24,396 nucleotides of DNA from an uncultured Pseudomonadota bacterium (GCA_902495305.1 CABUWG010000026.1:1-24396), one strand, 5' to 3'; positions 7,417-15,560 are shown, counted from the stretch's first letter. The notes: generated by a model not told the origin, from the letters alone. Numbers and translations: made by a program.

Positions 7417-7457
7417 AAACCTCATTAATTTAGTTGCATTTAAAGACTAAAAGGTTT
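7417..7457 (+). promoter_or_regulatory. Possible leader hairpin upstream of rpmF
   Basis: AAACCT (7417-7422) pairs with AGGTTT (7452-7457), and TTTAGT (7429-7434) pairs with ACTAAA (7446-7451), leaving a six-nt bulge CATTAA. That bulge is itself complementary to TTAATG at 7459-7464, so a second fold is possible. It lies about 50 nt before rpmF. A regulatory role is only a suggestion. Confidence 0.35.
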
Positions 7458-7508
7458 ATTAATGGCTTTGAAAAAAGTGTAAATAACAATTAATTAGAGT
7501 ATAAGAAA

Positions 7509-7697
7509 ATGGCTACACCTAAAAAGAAAACTACTCCTTCCCGCCGCAATATGCGTCGTTCTCACGATGCTTTGAAGGCCAACTCCTATCAGGAATGCCC
7601 GAACTGCGGAGAGTTGAAGAGACCGCATAACGTATGCGCTTCCTGCGGATACTATGATGGCAAAGAAGTTGTTGCAAAGAAAGCTACAGCTGAATAA
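7509..7697 (+). CDS. rpmF: 50S ribosomal protein L32
   Basis: A 62-aa basic protein of the large ribosomal subunit. The N terminus MATPKKKTTPSRRNMRRSHD is the L32 signature. A zinc ribbon is formed by C30-x2-C33 and C43-x2-C46, so this is the Cys-containing (C+) form rather than a zinc-free paralogue. The position between yceD and plsX is the conserved one. Expression is probably driven from within the 7361-7508 gap as well as from yceD. Confidence 0.98.
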   Translation: MATPKKKTTPSRRNMRRSHDALKANSYQECPNCGELKRPHNVCASCGYYDGKEVVAKKATAE

Positions 7698-7713
7698 ATT
7701 ATAAATTTTATAT

Positions 7714-8781
7714 ATGGAGCAGATATTGTCTAATACGAATAATCTGGTCATATCAATCGATGCAATGGGGGGAGATAATTCCCCCAGAGTCGTAATTGAG
7801 GGGCTTGCTCTGGCCGCAAAAAAAAATCCTGACGCCAAGTTTTTGTTGTTCGGCGATAAGGATAAAATCTCAGCCCATCTGAAAAATTATCCGTCATTGC
7901 AGGAAGTTTGCGAGATTCGCCATTCCGACGAAGTCGTGAGCAATGATGACAAGCCTTCACAGGTTATTCGCAACCGCAATACCAGCATGCACATGGCAAT
8001 AGACGCCGTCAAAAACGGCGAAGCTCAGGCCGTCGTGTCTGCCGGTAATACCGGTGCATTGATGGCAATCTCCAAACTTGTGCTCCGTACAATCCAAAAA
8101 ATTCATCGTCCGGCAATCGTCAGTATTATGCCCCACCAGTTTGGCAAATATGTTATGCTTGATTTGGGAGCAAATACCGAGTGTGATGCCCTGAATCTGG
8201 CCGAATTTGCCTTGATGGGTGACATTCTGGCCCGCCATGCCCTCGGACTGACGCGTCCCCGTGTTGCGCTGCTGAATATCGGTGCCGAAGAAATGAAGGG
8301 CAAAGAAGAGATTCGTCAGGCTGCACATCTGATAAAAACCTCGCGTTTGGATATTGATTTCATTGGTTACATTGAACCGCATGAGATTCCCAACGGCATG
8401 GCAGACGTTATTGTGGCAGACGGTTTTACCGGCAATATCGCGCTCAAGTCCATTGAAGGAACGGCTCGTCTGGTTTTGCGCCTGATGAAAAATTCGGTCA
8501 AACAGTCTTGGCTGGCCAAATTGGGAATGCCTTTTATGCTTGGCGCAATGCTCAAACTCAAGAAGACCATGGATCCGCGTTTGTATAACGGAGCCATGTT
8601 CGTCGGCTTAAACGGCTTGTCTGTCAAAAGCCACGGCGGAACAGACGCTTTGGGCTATTCCGTAGCCGTCGGCAATGCCATTTCTCTGGTACGCCAGAAT
8701 TTTGTGGCAACCATCAGGGCAGAGCTTGAAAAAGTTGATTTGGACGAACTTTCACAGGAAATTATCTATGACGCTTATTAG
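7714..8781 (+). CDS. plsX: Phosphate acyltransferase PlsX
   Basis: PlsX makes acyl-phosphate from acyl-ACP, the first step of phospholipid synthesis by the PlsX/PlsY route, on the inner face of the membrane. The 355-aa protein shows the N-terminal signature ISIDAMGGD (13-21), GNTGALMA in the middle and the glycine-rich DGFTGNIALK near 235. The ATG at 7714 has no visible SD. An in-frame TTG at 7726 has TGGAG six nt before it and would give a protein four residues shorter, so the true start may be 7726. The 3' end overlaps fabH by 14 nt, indicating translational coupling. Confidence 0.95.
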   Translation: MEQILSNTNNLVISIDAMGGDNSPRVVIEGLALAAKKNPDAKFLLFGDKDKISAHLKNYPSLQEVCEIRHSDEVVSNDDKPSQVIRNRNTSMHMAIDAVKNGEAQAVVSAGNTGALMAISKLVLRTIQKIHRPAIVSIMPHQFGKYVMLDLGANTECDALNLAEFALMGDILARHALGLTRPRVALLNIGAEEMKGKEEIRQAAHLIKTSRLDIDFIGYIEPHEIPNGMADVIVADGFTGNIALKSIEGTARLVLRLMKNSVKQSWLAKLGMPFMLGAMLKLKKTMDPRLYNGAMFVGLNGLSVKSHGGTDALGYSVAVGNAISLVRQNFVATIRAELEKVDLDELSQEIIYDAY

Positions 8782-9745
8782 ATCTGAAATTATCGGCCAC
8801 GGACATTATCTTCCGGCCAAAGTTTTAACCAATGACGACCTTTCTAAAATGGTAGAAACCAACGACGAATGGATCAGCACACGTACCGGCATCAAACAAC
8901 GTCATATCGTAACAGATGAACTGACATCGGATATGGCGGTTGCGGCTGCACAAAAAGCAATCGATTCTGCCGGAATTTCCGTTGACGATGTTGATCTGGT
9001 CGTTGTGGCTACGGTAACGCCGGACAACACCACGCCTGCCGTATCCGCTAAAATTGGAGGAAAACTGGGGGTTAAATCCGGTACGCCGACTTTTGATATT
9101 TCAGCAGCCTGCTCGGGTTTTGTTTATGCCCTGACAATGGCGGACAATATGATTCGTCTGGGACAGGTCAAATGCGCTGTTGTTATCGGTGCAGAAAGCC
9201 TTTCTAAAATTGTGGACTGGACAGACAGAAACACCTGTGTTTTGTTTGGAGATGGTGCCGGTGCCGTTGTTCTGCGCGCTTGCGAAGGCAAAGGCGACAA
9301 AACGGATACCGGTATTCTGGCGACCCGTATTTATTCTGACGGCAGCCACTATGAAAGCCTGAAGTCTACCGGCGGCGTCTCGTCCACACAAACAGCCGGC
9401 TTTATTTACATGGACGGCAAAGAAGTTTTCAAATATGCCATCAATTCTTTAAGTCAGGCCGCGGAAGATGTTATGGCCGATGCCGGTGTAAAGGCAGAAG
9501 ATATTGACTTATTGATTCCCCATCAGGCTAATATTCGTATTATCAACGGTGTCGGACAAAAACTCGGCCTGCCGGATGAGAAAGTTGTTGTGACCGTCAA
9601 TAATCACGGTAATACCTCGGCGGCTTCCATTCCTCTGGCAATTTCAGAGAGTTTTGAAAGCGGCAAAATCAAGAAAGGCAATTTGGTCGTTCTGACAGCC
9701 ATGGGCGCCGGATTTACTTGGGGCGGCGCGTTAATCAGATTTTAA
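8768..9745 (+). CDS. fabH: 3-oxoacyl-ACP synthase III (KAS III)
   Basis: FabH starts fatty acid synthesis by condensing acetyl-CoA (or another short acyl-CoA) with malonyl-ACP. The 325-aa protein has the full triad: Cys115 in SAACSGF, His252 in PHQANIRI and Asn282 in NNHGNTSAAS. The glycine-rich C-terminal AMGAGFTWGGALIRF is typical. I chose the ATG at 8768, which overlaps the plsX end and gives the usual family length, instead of the in-frame ATG at 8675 inside plsX. It works directly with plsX: both draw on the acyl-ACP pool, and their genes overlap. Confidence 0.97.
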   Translation: MTLIRSEIIGHGHYLPAKVLTNDDLSKMVETNDEWISTRTGIKQRHIVTDELTSDMAVAAAQKAIDSAGISVDDVDLVVVATVTPDNTTPAVSAKIGGKLGVKSGTPTFDISAACSGFVYALTMADNMIRLGQVKCAVVIGAESLSKIVDWTDRNTCVLFGDGAGAVVLRACEGKGDKTDTGILATRIYSDGSHYESLKSTGGVSSTQTAGFIYMDGKEVFKYAINSLSQAAEDVMADAGVKAEDIDLLIPHQANIRIINGVGQKLGLPDEKVVVTVNNHGNTSAASIPLAISESFESGKIKKGNLVVLTAMGAGFTWGGALIRF

Positions 9746-9763
9746 AAACAGTTTTTTCTGTTT
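9743..9763 (+). terminator. Weak terminator after fabH
   Basis: A short stem AAACAG/CTGTTT with a T-only loop directly overlaps and follows the fabH stop. The stem is weak, so partial read-through into ihfA is likely. Confidence 0.35.
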
Positions 9764-9864
9764 ATTAATTTACTGATTCGGCTTGTCATCGGGAATAAAT
9801 TACGCTACATATTTCATGCAAAAGAAAAGATATAGTATAAAGAATAAAATTAAAGGAATTTGAG

Positions 9865-10149
9865 ATGAAAACAATTACTCGTGCAGATGTTGCTGAGACT
9901 ATTTATGAAGAAATCGGTCTTTCCAGAAAAGACTCTAATGAAATTTTGGATATGGTTTTGGATGAAATCGTACAAGAGCTGGCTCGCGGCAATGACGTAA
10001 AATTGTCTTCTTTCGGCACATTTTCTTTGCGTGACAAAAAAGCGCGCTCCGGCCGTAATCCCAAAACCGGCGTTGAGGCCGTTATCAGCTCCCGCCGCGT
10101 TATTTCTTTCAAACCTTCTCAAACGATGAGAAAAATCATCAACGCCTGA
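9865..10149 (+). CDS. ihfA: Integration host factor, alpha subunit
   Basis: A 94-aa HU/IHF-family DNA-bending protein. Residues 1-45 form the dimerisation helices, and the arm GRNPKTG (63-69) carries the Pro that inserts into the minor groove. The end VISSRRVISFKPSQTMRKIIN is specific to IHF alpha rather than HU or IHF beta. It works as a heterodimer with IhfB, not in this window, in replication, recombination and transcription control. The SD AAAGGAATT precedes the ATG. TTGTCA and TACATA, 17 nt apart around 9783-9811, could serve as a weak promoter. A merR-type gene follows after 17 nt, the conserved alphaproteobacterial pair. Confidence 0.95.
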   Translation: MKTITRADVAETIYEEIGLSRKDSNEILDMVLDEIVQELARGNDVKLSSFGTFSLRDKKARSGRNPKTGVEAVISSRRVISFKPSQTMRKIINA

Positions 10150-10166
10150 TTTTTTAAGGAAAACAA

Positions 10167-10574
10167 ATGGTTGTCAACAAAAGTAAATCTGCTTTCAGAA
10201 CAATTGCAGAAGTTGCGGAAGAACTCGGTGTGGCAACGCATGTCCTGCGCTTTTGGGAAACCAAATTTCCGCAGATTAAACCGATGAAAAGAAGCGGCGG
10301 CCGCCGTTATTATCGTCCGGATGATGTGGAACTGGTCAGAACGATTAAAGAATATCTGTATGACAAGCGCTATACCATTGAAGGCGTACAAAAACTTTTC
10401 AAAGAAAAAGGTGCCAAAAAACTGGTCGGCGAAGAAATTCAAAAAGACTTTTTTGAAGAAGTCGATACAACGGCCATTGACGATAACTGTCGCACTCTTG
10501 TCAGCGGTCTTGTTGCTGAGCTGAAAGAAATCAGGGCAGAAATGCAAAAAGCAATAGAGTTGGCTGCAGAATAA
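10167..10574 (+). CDS. MerR-family transcriptional regulator
   Basis: A 135-aa protein with an N-terminal winged HTH of the MerR type: FRTIAEVAEELGVATHVLRFWETKF (10-34) then the wing SGGRRYYRPDDVELV. The coiled-coil segment follows (about 65-90). There is no Cys-rich or other obvious effector-binding domain; the C-terminal 45 residues are acidic and helical. It is co-transcribed with ihfA, from which it is separated by 17 nt with an AAGGAA SD. In Alphaproteobacteria this ihfA-merR pair is very common, but the target genes are not established from sequence. A strong terminator follows. Confidence 0.9.
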   Translation: MVVNKSKSAFRTIAEVAEELGVATHVLRFWETKFPQIKPMKRSGGRRYYRPDDVELVRTIKEYLYDKRYTIEGVQKLFKEKGAKKLVGEEIQKDFFEEVDTTAIDDNCRTLVSGLVAELKEIRAEMQKAIELAAE

Positions 10575-10580
10575 TCATTA

Positions 10581-10612
10581 AAAAACATCGTATTGAAAAA
10601 CGATGTTTTTTT
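10581..10612. terminator. Bidirectional terminator, merR / DNA glycosylase
   Basis: An 11-bp perfect stem AAAAACATCGT/ACGATGTTTTT (10581-10591 with 10600-10610) with an 8-nt loop and seven Ts. It lies between two convergent genes and ends both. Confidence 0.9.
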
Positions 10613-10613
10613 G

Positions 10614-11093
10614 TTATATAAACTTTTTCCATACTTGCAATTTATCTTCGAATCTGAGCGTTGCATTGGCCGGACTGGTCGAGGGCAGGGAATGGCACTC
10701 CAGCTGCGCCAGCAGTTTCGGATGAAATTTCTTAAAAAACTGAAAAGATTTCTGGCCGTTAAACAGCAATTTTTGAACATTCGGATACTTCTTCAGTAAG
10801 GTCTCAAAGTCATTGGGAATTTCCGATTTGATGTTACTATCCAGACTGCCGCTTCGCTCGCAGTATTGCAGATTGTCCCACAAACCGATACCCTGTGCCA
10901 ACAGACAGGACTTTTTCTCCTCGTAATTGGAATATGTGGCTCCGTTATTAAACAGTCTGGCCATAATCAGCCAAAAGGCATTGCGGGGATGAGCATAATA
11001 TTCTCCGGCCTCCAGAGAAGCAACACTGGGCATCGTACCGATAATCATTGTTTTTGTATTCTCATCAAGCAGCGGGGCAAAACTTTTCGGCAT
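10614..11093 (-). CDS. Uracil/hypoxanthine-DNA glycosylase (UDG superfamily, family-6-like)
   Basis: A 159-aa base-excision repair protein. The UDG-fold motif 1 is IIGTMPSVASLEAG (17-30), followed by YYAHPRNAFW (32-41), where the Asn is the probable catalytic residue of the hypoxanthine-DNA glycosylase branch. Motif 2 is LPSTSPANA (136-144). This combination fits DNA-deoxyinosine glycosylases better than Mug/TDG, which start differently. It would remove deaminated adenine (hypoxanthine) and perhaps uracil from DNA. I moved the start from 11111 to 11093, because the codons before it contain the SD (AGGAG, 8 nt upstream). It is a single-gene unit, convergent with merR. Confidence 0.85.
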   Translation of the reverse strand: MPKSFAPLLDENTKTMIIGTMPSVASLEAGEYYAHPRNAFWLIMARLFNNGATYSNYEEKKSCLLAQGIGLWDNLQYCERSGSLDSNIKSEIPNDFETLLKKYPNVQKLLFNGQKSFQFFKKFHPKLLAQLECHSLPSTSPANATLRFEDKLQVWKKFI

Positions 11094-11203
11094 ATAAAAT
11101 CTCCTGCACAATATTATTTGCTTTACATTTTTAATTGTTGTTTATACCATAATCAATCATAACAGTCAAGATTTGTTCTATTAACCAACTTTAGGAATGC
11201 TTT

Positions 11204-12133
11204 ATGGACAATAACAAAATTCTGGAACGCCACCTCAATCAGATAGAAAGCCTGAAAAAACAGCGTGGATTAAATGTCATGGCTTTTATCTTTGGCGGCT
11301 TTTATTTTTTATATCATCAGATGGGCGTGACCGGCGTAATCTTTATCCTGTCTCCGGCTGCAATTTATATGTTTTTGACTTTGCTTGGGTGTGGTTTGGA
11401 ATATTATTGGGGGCTGGAGCTTTTGTTTCATTTTCTTGCCGGACTTACAGCCACGCCTTTGCTTATTGCCAATAAACAAAAGAGAATTAAAAAAATTCTC
11501 AGTGGAAAGCCGGATGAACCGGTACCGGAACCTGATGCTGAAGAAAGAAAACGCGACCTGATTTTTTTAGGAATTTTGCTTTTGATTGGTGTGGTATGGG
11601 ATACGAGGGATAAAAAAGATATTGCTGTTCCCGAGCTGTCACCGGAGCAGCAGCTTCATCAGTCTTTTGAGGGCTTGTCCGAAGGAGAAGAGACGAGAAG
11701 ATTTATCGGTTTGGCCGAATTATATCTGCATAATACCGAGGGGGTAAAAGCCGCTTGTGAGAATGCCGGTTATAATCTGCACAAATATCCGCAGCGTTTT
11801 AAAGATGTTTATCAGCGGGAATATCAGAATCTGGCCGATATGCTTTCAGCCAAAGGGGTTAGCTGGGAAGATTTCTTAAATGTCATGAGAAGAGAAATGA
11901 GCGGCCACTTGTTGCAAGGAGCCGAAAACAAACTCGACCAAATACGCCGAAAACTGATTATTTCCGCAATGGCTCATCAAGATAATGTTGCGCCGGAAAA
12001 AGTCGAGTGGAAAGAAGAATATGTTCAGATTCTTCCGCTCAATCGGGTTTGCGAATTTCTGGATAATGGCCATGAACTCGTCTTTTGGGAAAAAGACGAA
12101 ATTGAACAGGCCGTTAAACAGCTTAAAAAATAA
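11204..12133 (+). CDS. Unknown inner-membrane protein, 309 aa
   Basis: I do not recognise a named family with certainty. Residues 1-22 are charged. Two close hydrophobic segments span about 25-64, another lies at 70-90 and a fourth at about 117-132 (LIFLGILLLIGVVW), so it probably has three or four transmembrane helices. The FIFGGFYFLYHQMG start resembles DUF2628-type membrane proteins. The C-terminal half (135-309) is soluble, helical and charged, with no known motif. It stands alone: the SD is weak and a terminator follows. Codon use is like the core genes. Confidence 0.7.
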   Translation: MDNNKILERHLNQIESLKKQRGLNVMAFIFGGFYFLYHQMGVTGVIFILSPAAIYMFLTLLGCGLEYYWGLELLFHFLAGLTATPLLIANKQKRIKKILSGKPDEPVPEPDAEERKRDLIFLGILLLIGVVWDTRDKKDIAVPELSPEQQLHQSFEGLSEGEETRRFIGLAELYLHNTEGVKAACENAGYNLHKYPQRFKDVYQREYQNLADMLSAKGVSWEDFLNVMRREMSGHLLQGAENKLDQIRRKLIISAMAHQDNVAPEKVEWKEEYVQILPLNRVCEFLDNGHELVFWEKDEIEQAVKQLKK

Positions 12134-12148
12134 GTGTAATTAATATTT

Positions 12149-12181
12149 AAAGGCTATGCCGGAAATGACGGTATAGCCTTT
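12149..12181. terminator. Bidirectional terminator between convergent genes
   Basis: A 13-bp stem AAAGGCTATGCCG/CGGTATAGCCTTT with one G-U pair (12149-12161 with 12169-12181) and a 7-nt loop. The T tracts are short on both strands, so efficiency is uncertain. Confidence 0.75.
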
Positions 12182-12182
12182 A

Positions 12183-13238
12183 TTAATTTGACAAGTTGAA
12201 TTCATATTTAACAATTTTCAAGCCGTATTTCCAGTCTTTTTCTTCGCCTGTTAAAATTGCGCCGTGTTTGGTATAAAATTTATTTGAGGGAAGAAAATCT
12301 TTTAGCGTCCATAAAAACACTTTTTTACAGCCATTGTTTTTCAAATCTTCCAGCACAAATTTCAAAAGCCGGCTGCCGATGCCCATATCCTGATATTCCT
12401 GCAAAACATAAAAAATTGCAATTTCGGTTTCTTCGGCAATGGTATCGCCCAAAGTCAAAAAGCCGACAATTTCATTTTCTGTTTCAATGACATAAGCCAA
12501 ACCGTGATTAATCCGTTGCCGTTCCTTGTCTATTCCCGTTTTATCAGTCATCTTTTGATGTAAGACTTCTTGTGGAATAAGATTGTAATAAGATGTTAGC
12601 CAGGTTCTATTATGAATCCAGGCAACGTCATCAGCGTCTTTTTCTTCGGCTTTTCTGCAAAAAAGCGGCGTGTTTTTAACGGCCGATAAGTTCGTGTTGT
12701 CAAGTCCTTCTTTGGCAAAGAGATAGCAGCCGTCTTCAAATTTCAGACGCAAATATTCAAAATCGCTGTAGTCCTCATAAACATATCCGTGAGCCGTAAT
12801 GTCAATAAGCTTTTTCCCAATCACATTTTTACGAAACATACAGGACAAATCAAAATATTCTTCTCTGCTCCGGAAAGTTAGGTTATACATATCATCATCT
12901 TTTGTCATTGCGAAAGTTTCCATGTCGACAATATTATCGACTGTCCTTTCATCGACGCCAAAACGATATTCATATTCATAATATAAGTCGATCATTAGCT
13001 GCTTTTGGTTGTCAAATATCAAAAGGGCAGGGGATTCATACGCAATATGATGTTTGGGATGAGCCAGATATTCCGGCAAAGTTATAGGACCGTCAATGGC
13101 AGAATTAAAGTCCCAAAAGCCGTATACCAAAACTTTTTCCAACCGGTGTCCGATAAACTGAGATTTTATTGCCGCAATTTTTTGTTGTGCGTCTTCTAAA
13201 GAGCTGCTTTTTTGCTTGAGATCATTGTCTTTCGCCAT
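12183..13238 (-). CDS. Two-domain protein: unknown N-terminal domain plus GNAT acetyltransferase
   Basis: A 351-aa cytosolic protein. Residues about 1-190 form a domain I do not recognise, rich in aromatic and acidic residues (YYEYEYRFGVDERTVDNIVD). From about 193 a GNAT domain begins with LFCRKAEEKDADDVAWIHN. Its motif A is AIFYVLQEYQDMGIGSRLL, where Q-x-x-G-I-G-S binds acetyl-CoA, followed by a motif B that includes KVFLWTLKDFLPSNKFYTKHG. The gene starts 15 nt after the porin stop with a GAGG SD, so the two are probably co-transcribed. The GNAT call is firm; the acceptor substrate is unknown. The N-terminal domain may confer the specificity. Confidence 0.8.
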   Translation of the reverse strand: MAKDNDLKQKSSSLEDAQQKIAAIKSQFIGHRLEKVLVYGFWDFNSAIDGPITLPEYLAHPKHHIAYESPALLIFDNQKQLMIDLYYEYEYRFGVDERTVDNIVDMETFAMTKDDDMYNLTFRSREEYFDLSCMFRKNVIGKKLIDITAHGYVYEDYSDFEYLRLKFEDGCYLFAKEGLDNTNLSAVKNTPLFCRKAEEKDADDVAWIHNRTWLTSYYNLIPQEVLHQKMTDKTGIDKERQRINHGLAYVIETENEIVGFLTLGDTIAEETEIAIFYVLQEYQDMGIGSRLLKFVLEDLKNNGCKKVFLWTLKDFLPSNKFYTKHGAILTGEEKDWKYGLKIVKYEFNLSN

Positions 13239-13253
13239 TGCCTTTGCCTCATC

Positions 13254-14429
13254 TTAATATTTTATGGCCAATCCGCTGATGATTGTATAGCCTTTATTAT
13301 TATCCGTCAAGTTGCGGTTCAGGCCTTTGGAGTTAAGAAAGCCGTTGACCAGAAACAAATCAAAATAACGGTTAAGGGTAAAACGGTTTTCTTGGACAAT
13401 CAAATCATCGCGATGACGCGTATTCTCGGCCTCTGAGTGCAGATAAGCCAGATTTGTTTTGAAGCGCCCAAAGTCATAGCCGATACCAAAATCCCATGCC
13501 TGTCCCTCGCGATAATTGTCAAAAAATGCCGGCAGATAAGGTGAAAGAGCCTGAGTGGAAATCGGGTTGCGTTTGCCGTCGATGTAAGATTTTTTGTAAG
13601 AGGCGGAAATATGAAATCTGCCGGAAACCCAGCGTACGCCGGCAGCCCATTCTTTATCCGTACGGTTAAACATGCCGTAGGCGCCGGAAGTATAAAGCGT
13701 GCCGGCCGGCAGCTTCCATTTATTGAGCATGGCAGCGGTATAACCGTCTTCTGTTGTTTGATAACGGGCATACCGGCTGACCATACCGCGGCGGCTGGCA
13801 TTGTCGGGCGTGTAGCTGAAACCGAATTGGGTATTGGCAATTTCCGGTGTAAAATAGCTAAACTTTAATGCACGTCCGTCATCCAACATATGGGTAGATT
13901 TTTGTGTGGCAAATTTAACGCTTTTAAAACGGTTTTTCCAGTTGGCGCTGGAGAGAAAATAAGTCAGGTTGCTGTCTTGAATGCCAACCCATGAAATCTT
14001 GCCGGCGCCCTGATGCAGCAAATAGGCGGCATTATAACTGTATCCGGCGGTGAGTCGGCCGTAATCGCGATGCTCGGCTAATAGATAAGGATAAAAACGC
14101 CAGTCGCCTTCCGAATAATCTTTGTGATGCTGACGATAAACAATGGTATAATCGGCGCGGGCACCCAATCGGCTGCCGTCAGAAGTCAGATAAGCGCCTT
14201 CAGCCCGTCCGTCTGCCCGAAAAACGGCACGGTTAGGCAGATTCTTGAGATTGTCCCTGTCCTTTGTTTCCATAATGCCGTAATATTGTCCGGCCAGTCC
14301 GGATTGCGAAAAGACCCATTCGTCCGCCCGAACCTCCAAAGGCAGAACAAAAATCATGCCGGAAAACAATGCAAAATTTAAGATTCCGTGTTTTAGTTTA
14401 GTCGCGTATCGAATAGTACAGTCTTTCAA
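13254..14429 (-). CDS. Outer-membrane porin-like beta-barrel protein
   Basis: A roughly 391-aa barrel protein. The hydrophobic stretch GILNFALFSGMIFVLPLEVRA, preceded by Lys/Arg residues, is a signal peptide with cleavage before DEW. The mature part alternates short polar turns and amphipathic strands (YTIVYRQHHKDY, RLTAGYSYNAAYLL, WAAGVRWVSGRFHISASYKK) and ends in Tyr after an aromatic strand, fitting a porin. The start is uncertain. No ATG gives a signal peptide with a basic N terminus. A TTG at 14429 has GGTGA four nt upstream and is my choice; a TTG at 14492 is also open but has no SD. It precedes the GNAT gene in one transcription unit. It has no clear similarity to the OprB-like porin. 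Confidence 0.7.
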   Translation of the reverse strand: MKDCTIRYATKLKHGILNFALFSGMIFVLPLEVRADEWVFSQSGLAGQYYGIMETKDRDNLKNLPNRAVFRADGRAEGAYLTSDGSRLGARADYTIVYRQHHKDYSEGDWRFYPYLLAEHRDYGRLTAGYSYNAAYLLHQGAGKISWVGIQDSNLTYFLSSANWKNRFKSVKFATQKSTHMLDDGRALKFSYFTPEIANTQFGFSYTPDNASRRGMVSRYARYQTTEDGYTAAMLNKWKLPAGTLYTSGAYGMFNRTDKEWAAGVRWVSGRFHISASYKKSYIDGKRNPISTQALSPYLPAFFDNYREGQAWDFGIGYDFGRFKTNLAYLHSEAENTRHRDDLIVQENRFTLNRYFDLFLVNGFLNSKGLNRNLTDNNKGYTIISGLAIKY

Positions 14430-14608
14430 AAAGTCACCAAAATAAAAAATATATCGGTATCTCAAGCGCAAGTCAATATAGTTTATGTTCAAGAGCTGAG
14501 AAGAATGAGAAATAAGGCTCAGAGTTTTTTGTATTGCAATTTTTTCTAAAATAATATAGGAATAAATAAAATTTTATAATTATGTGTCACTATTAAACAA
14601 ATATTTTT

Positions 14609-15172
14609 ATGGAAAAAAGTAAGCTGACTCTCACAAACAAAGCTAAAGGCTGGAAAGAAGTTTTTTCGGCAGGAAACAAAGAGATTAATGCAGATTCTTC
14701 ATGGAAAGAAATTCTTTCGGCATTAAATCTGAGCATTGAAGATACACTTTACCTTTTGAATATTGCTCAAAAAAAGCACGGACTGTTTACACCGCAGGAA
14801 AAAGTTTTTTTGTTTTCCTTACCATATTATAAAGAAACATTAGAGCTGTTGCAGGATTTGCCCAATAGTCATTTTGGAGATTTTTTTAGTTCAGAGCTTC
14901 CCAATGGAGATACAATTTACTTCTTACGCCATCCTAAATTGGACGCTCCGCAAGTAGATGTGATTCTTGTTGAGGTCGTTATTGTAACACGGCAACCTGT
15001 TAACTTTGAACTCGAAACTTATGCTTTTATTGCTGCTTTAAGCTGTATGAAACATATCAGTATCCGGTATGCTGCCAAAGCACCTCAGGAATACTTGCAA
15101 AGAAAGGCAGAGTATGAGAAGGCCGTGAAGCAGCATAAAGAGAAAGAAGAAAGGGATGATCTTCCCTTTTAA
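14609..15172 (+). CDS. Unknown protein with an SSB-like C-terminal tip
   Basis: I do not recognise the 187-aa protein. It is soluble, with a mixed alpha/beta core to about residue 155 (SWKEILSALNLSIEDTLYLL, VDVILVEVVIVTRQPVNF) and then a long charged helix (QRKAEYEKAVKQHKEKEER). The last residues are DDLPF. That is the acidic tip by which single-stranded DNA-binding protein recruits partners (E. coli DDDIPF, B. subtilis DDDLPF). The core does not look like the SSB OB fold. The protein could therefore mimic or compete with SSB for PriA, RecO, RecQ, ExoI or HolC-type partners; that is inference. The gene is preceded by AT-rich DNA without a clear SD and followed by a strong terminator. Confidence 0.7.
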   Translation: MEKSKLTLTNKAKGWKEVFSAGNKEINADSSWKEILSALNLSIEDTLYLLNIAQKKHGLFTPQEKVFLFSLPYYKETLELLQDLPNSHFGDFFSSELPNGDTIYFLRHPKLDAPQVDVILVEVVIVTRQPVNFELETYAFIAALSCMKHISIRYAAKAPQEYLQRKAEYEKAVKQHKEKEERDDLPF

Positions 15173-15185
15173 TTTGCATTGCTTT

Positions 15186-15218
15186 ATAACCGGCACAACA
15201 AGTGCCGGTTATTTTTTT
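15186..15218 (+). terminator. Terminator of the 187-aa gene
   Basis: A perfect 11-bp stem ATAACCGGCAC/GTGCCGGTTAT (15186-15196 with 15202-15212), loop AACAA, and seven Ts. It lies 13 nt past the stop. Confidence 0.95.
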
Positions 15219-15220
15219 AG

Positions 15221-15332
15221 GCCCACCGGCGTTCTACCGCCCGCCTAAACCTTGTAGTGAACCAGCTTCTCCCGCTGCTTCAATCCCAATCTTAACCAAT
15301 AAAAAAAACCGTTCATTAAGAACGGCTTTTTT
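15221..15332. repeat. 112-nt direct repeat, copy 1
   Basis: This copy is identical to 15448-15558 except for one extra A in an A run (eight against seven). It begins GCCCACCGGCGTTCTACCG and ends in a CCGTTC/GAACGG hairpin with A and T flanks. Copy 2 lies directly next to the tRNA-Pro gene and supplies its terminator, so copy 1 is a duplicated tRNA-Pro downstream region. The gap between copies is 115 nt. Confidence 0.95.
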
Positions 15333-15389
15333 CGAAGCACTTTTTATATCTGCGATACCGGACTAAATTGACCGCTACCGCCGTGCGGT

Positions 15390-15408
15390 TGGTCGGGATG
15401 ACTGGATT
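15390..15408 (-). repeat. Displaced 3' end of tRNA-Pro (19 nt), att-like
   Basis: TGGTCGGGATGACTGGATT repeats exactly the last 19 nt of the tRNA-Pro gene (15561-15579): CCA, acceptor strand and part of the T arm. After that the match stops. A short copy of a tRNA 3' end next to the intact gene is what tRNA-targeted integrases leave, but local duplication explains it equally well. No integrase is present in the window. Confidence 0.7.
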
Positions 15409-15447
15409 AGTCCTCACGCTGTTCGTTCCACTTCGGTTTTGGGCGAA

Positions 15448-15558
15448 GCCCACCGGCGTTCTACCGCCCGCCTAAACCTTGTAGTGAACCAGCTTCTCCC
15501 GCTGCTTCAATCCCAATCTTAACCAATAAAAAAACCGTTCATTAAGAACGGCTTTTTT
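15448..15558. repeat. 111-nt direct repeat, copy 2, with the tRNA-Pro terminator
   Basis: Same sequence as 15221-15332 minus one A. On the minus strand its end reads as a terminator for tRNA-Pro: stem GCCGTTC/GAACGGT with loop TTAAT, followed by seven Ts, starting only 3 nt after the tRNA. The remaining 80 nt have no assigned role. Confidence 0.95.
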
Positions 15559-15560
15559 AT

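Noticed and set aside
15221..15558. CRISPR array at the direct repeats
   Set aside because: Only two copies exist, each over 110 nt, one of which contains a tRNA terminator. No spacer pattern and no cas genes are present.
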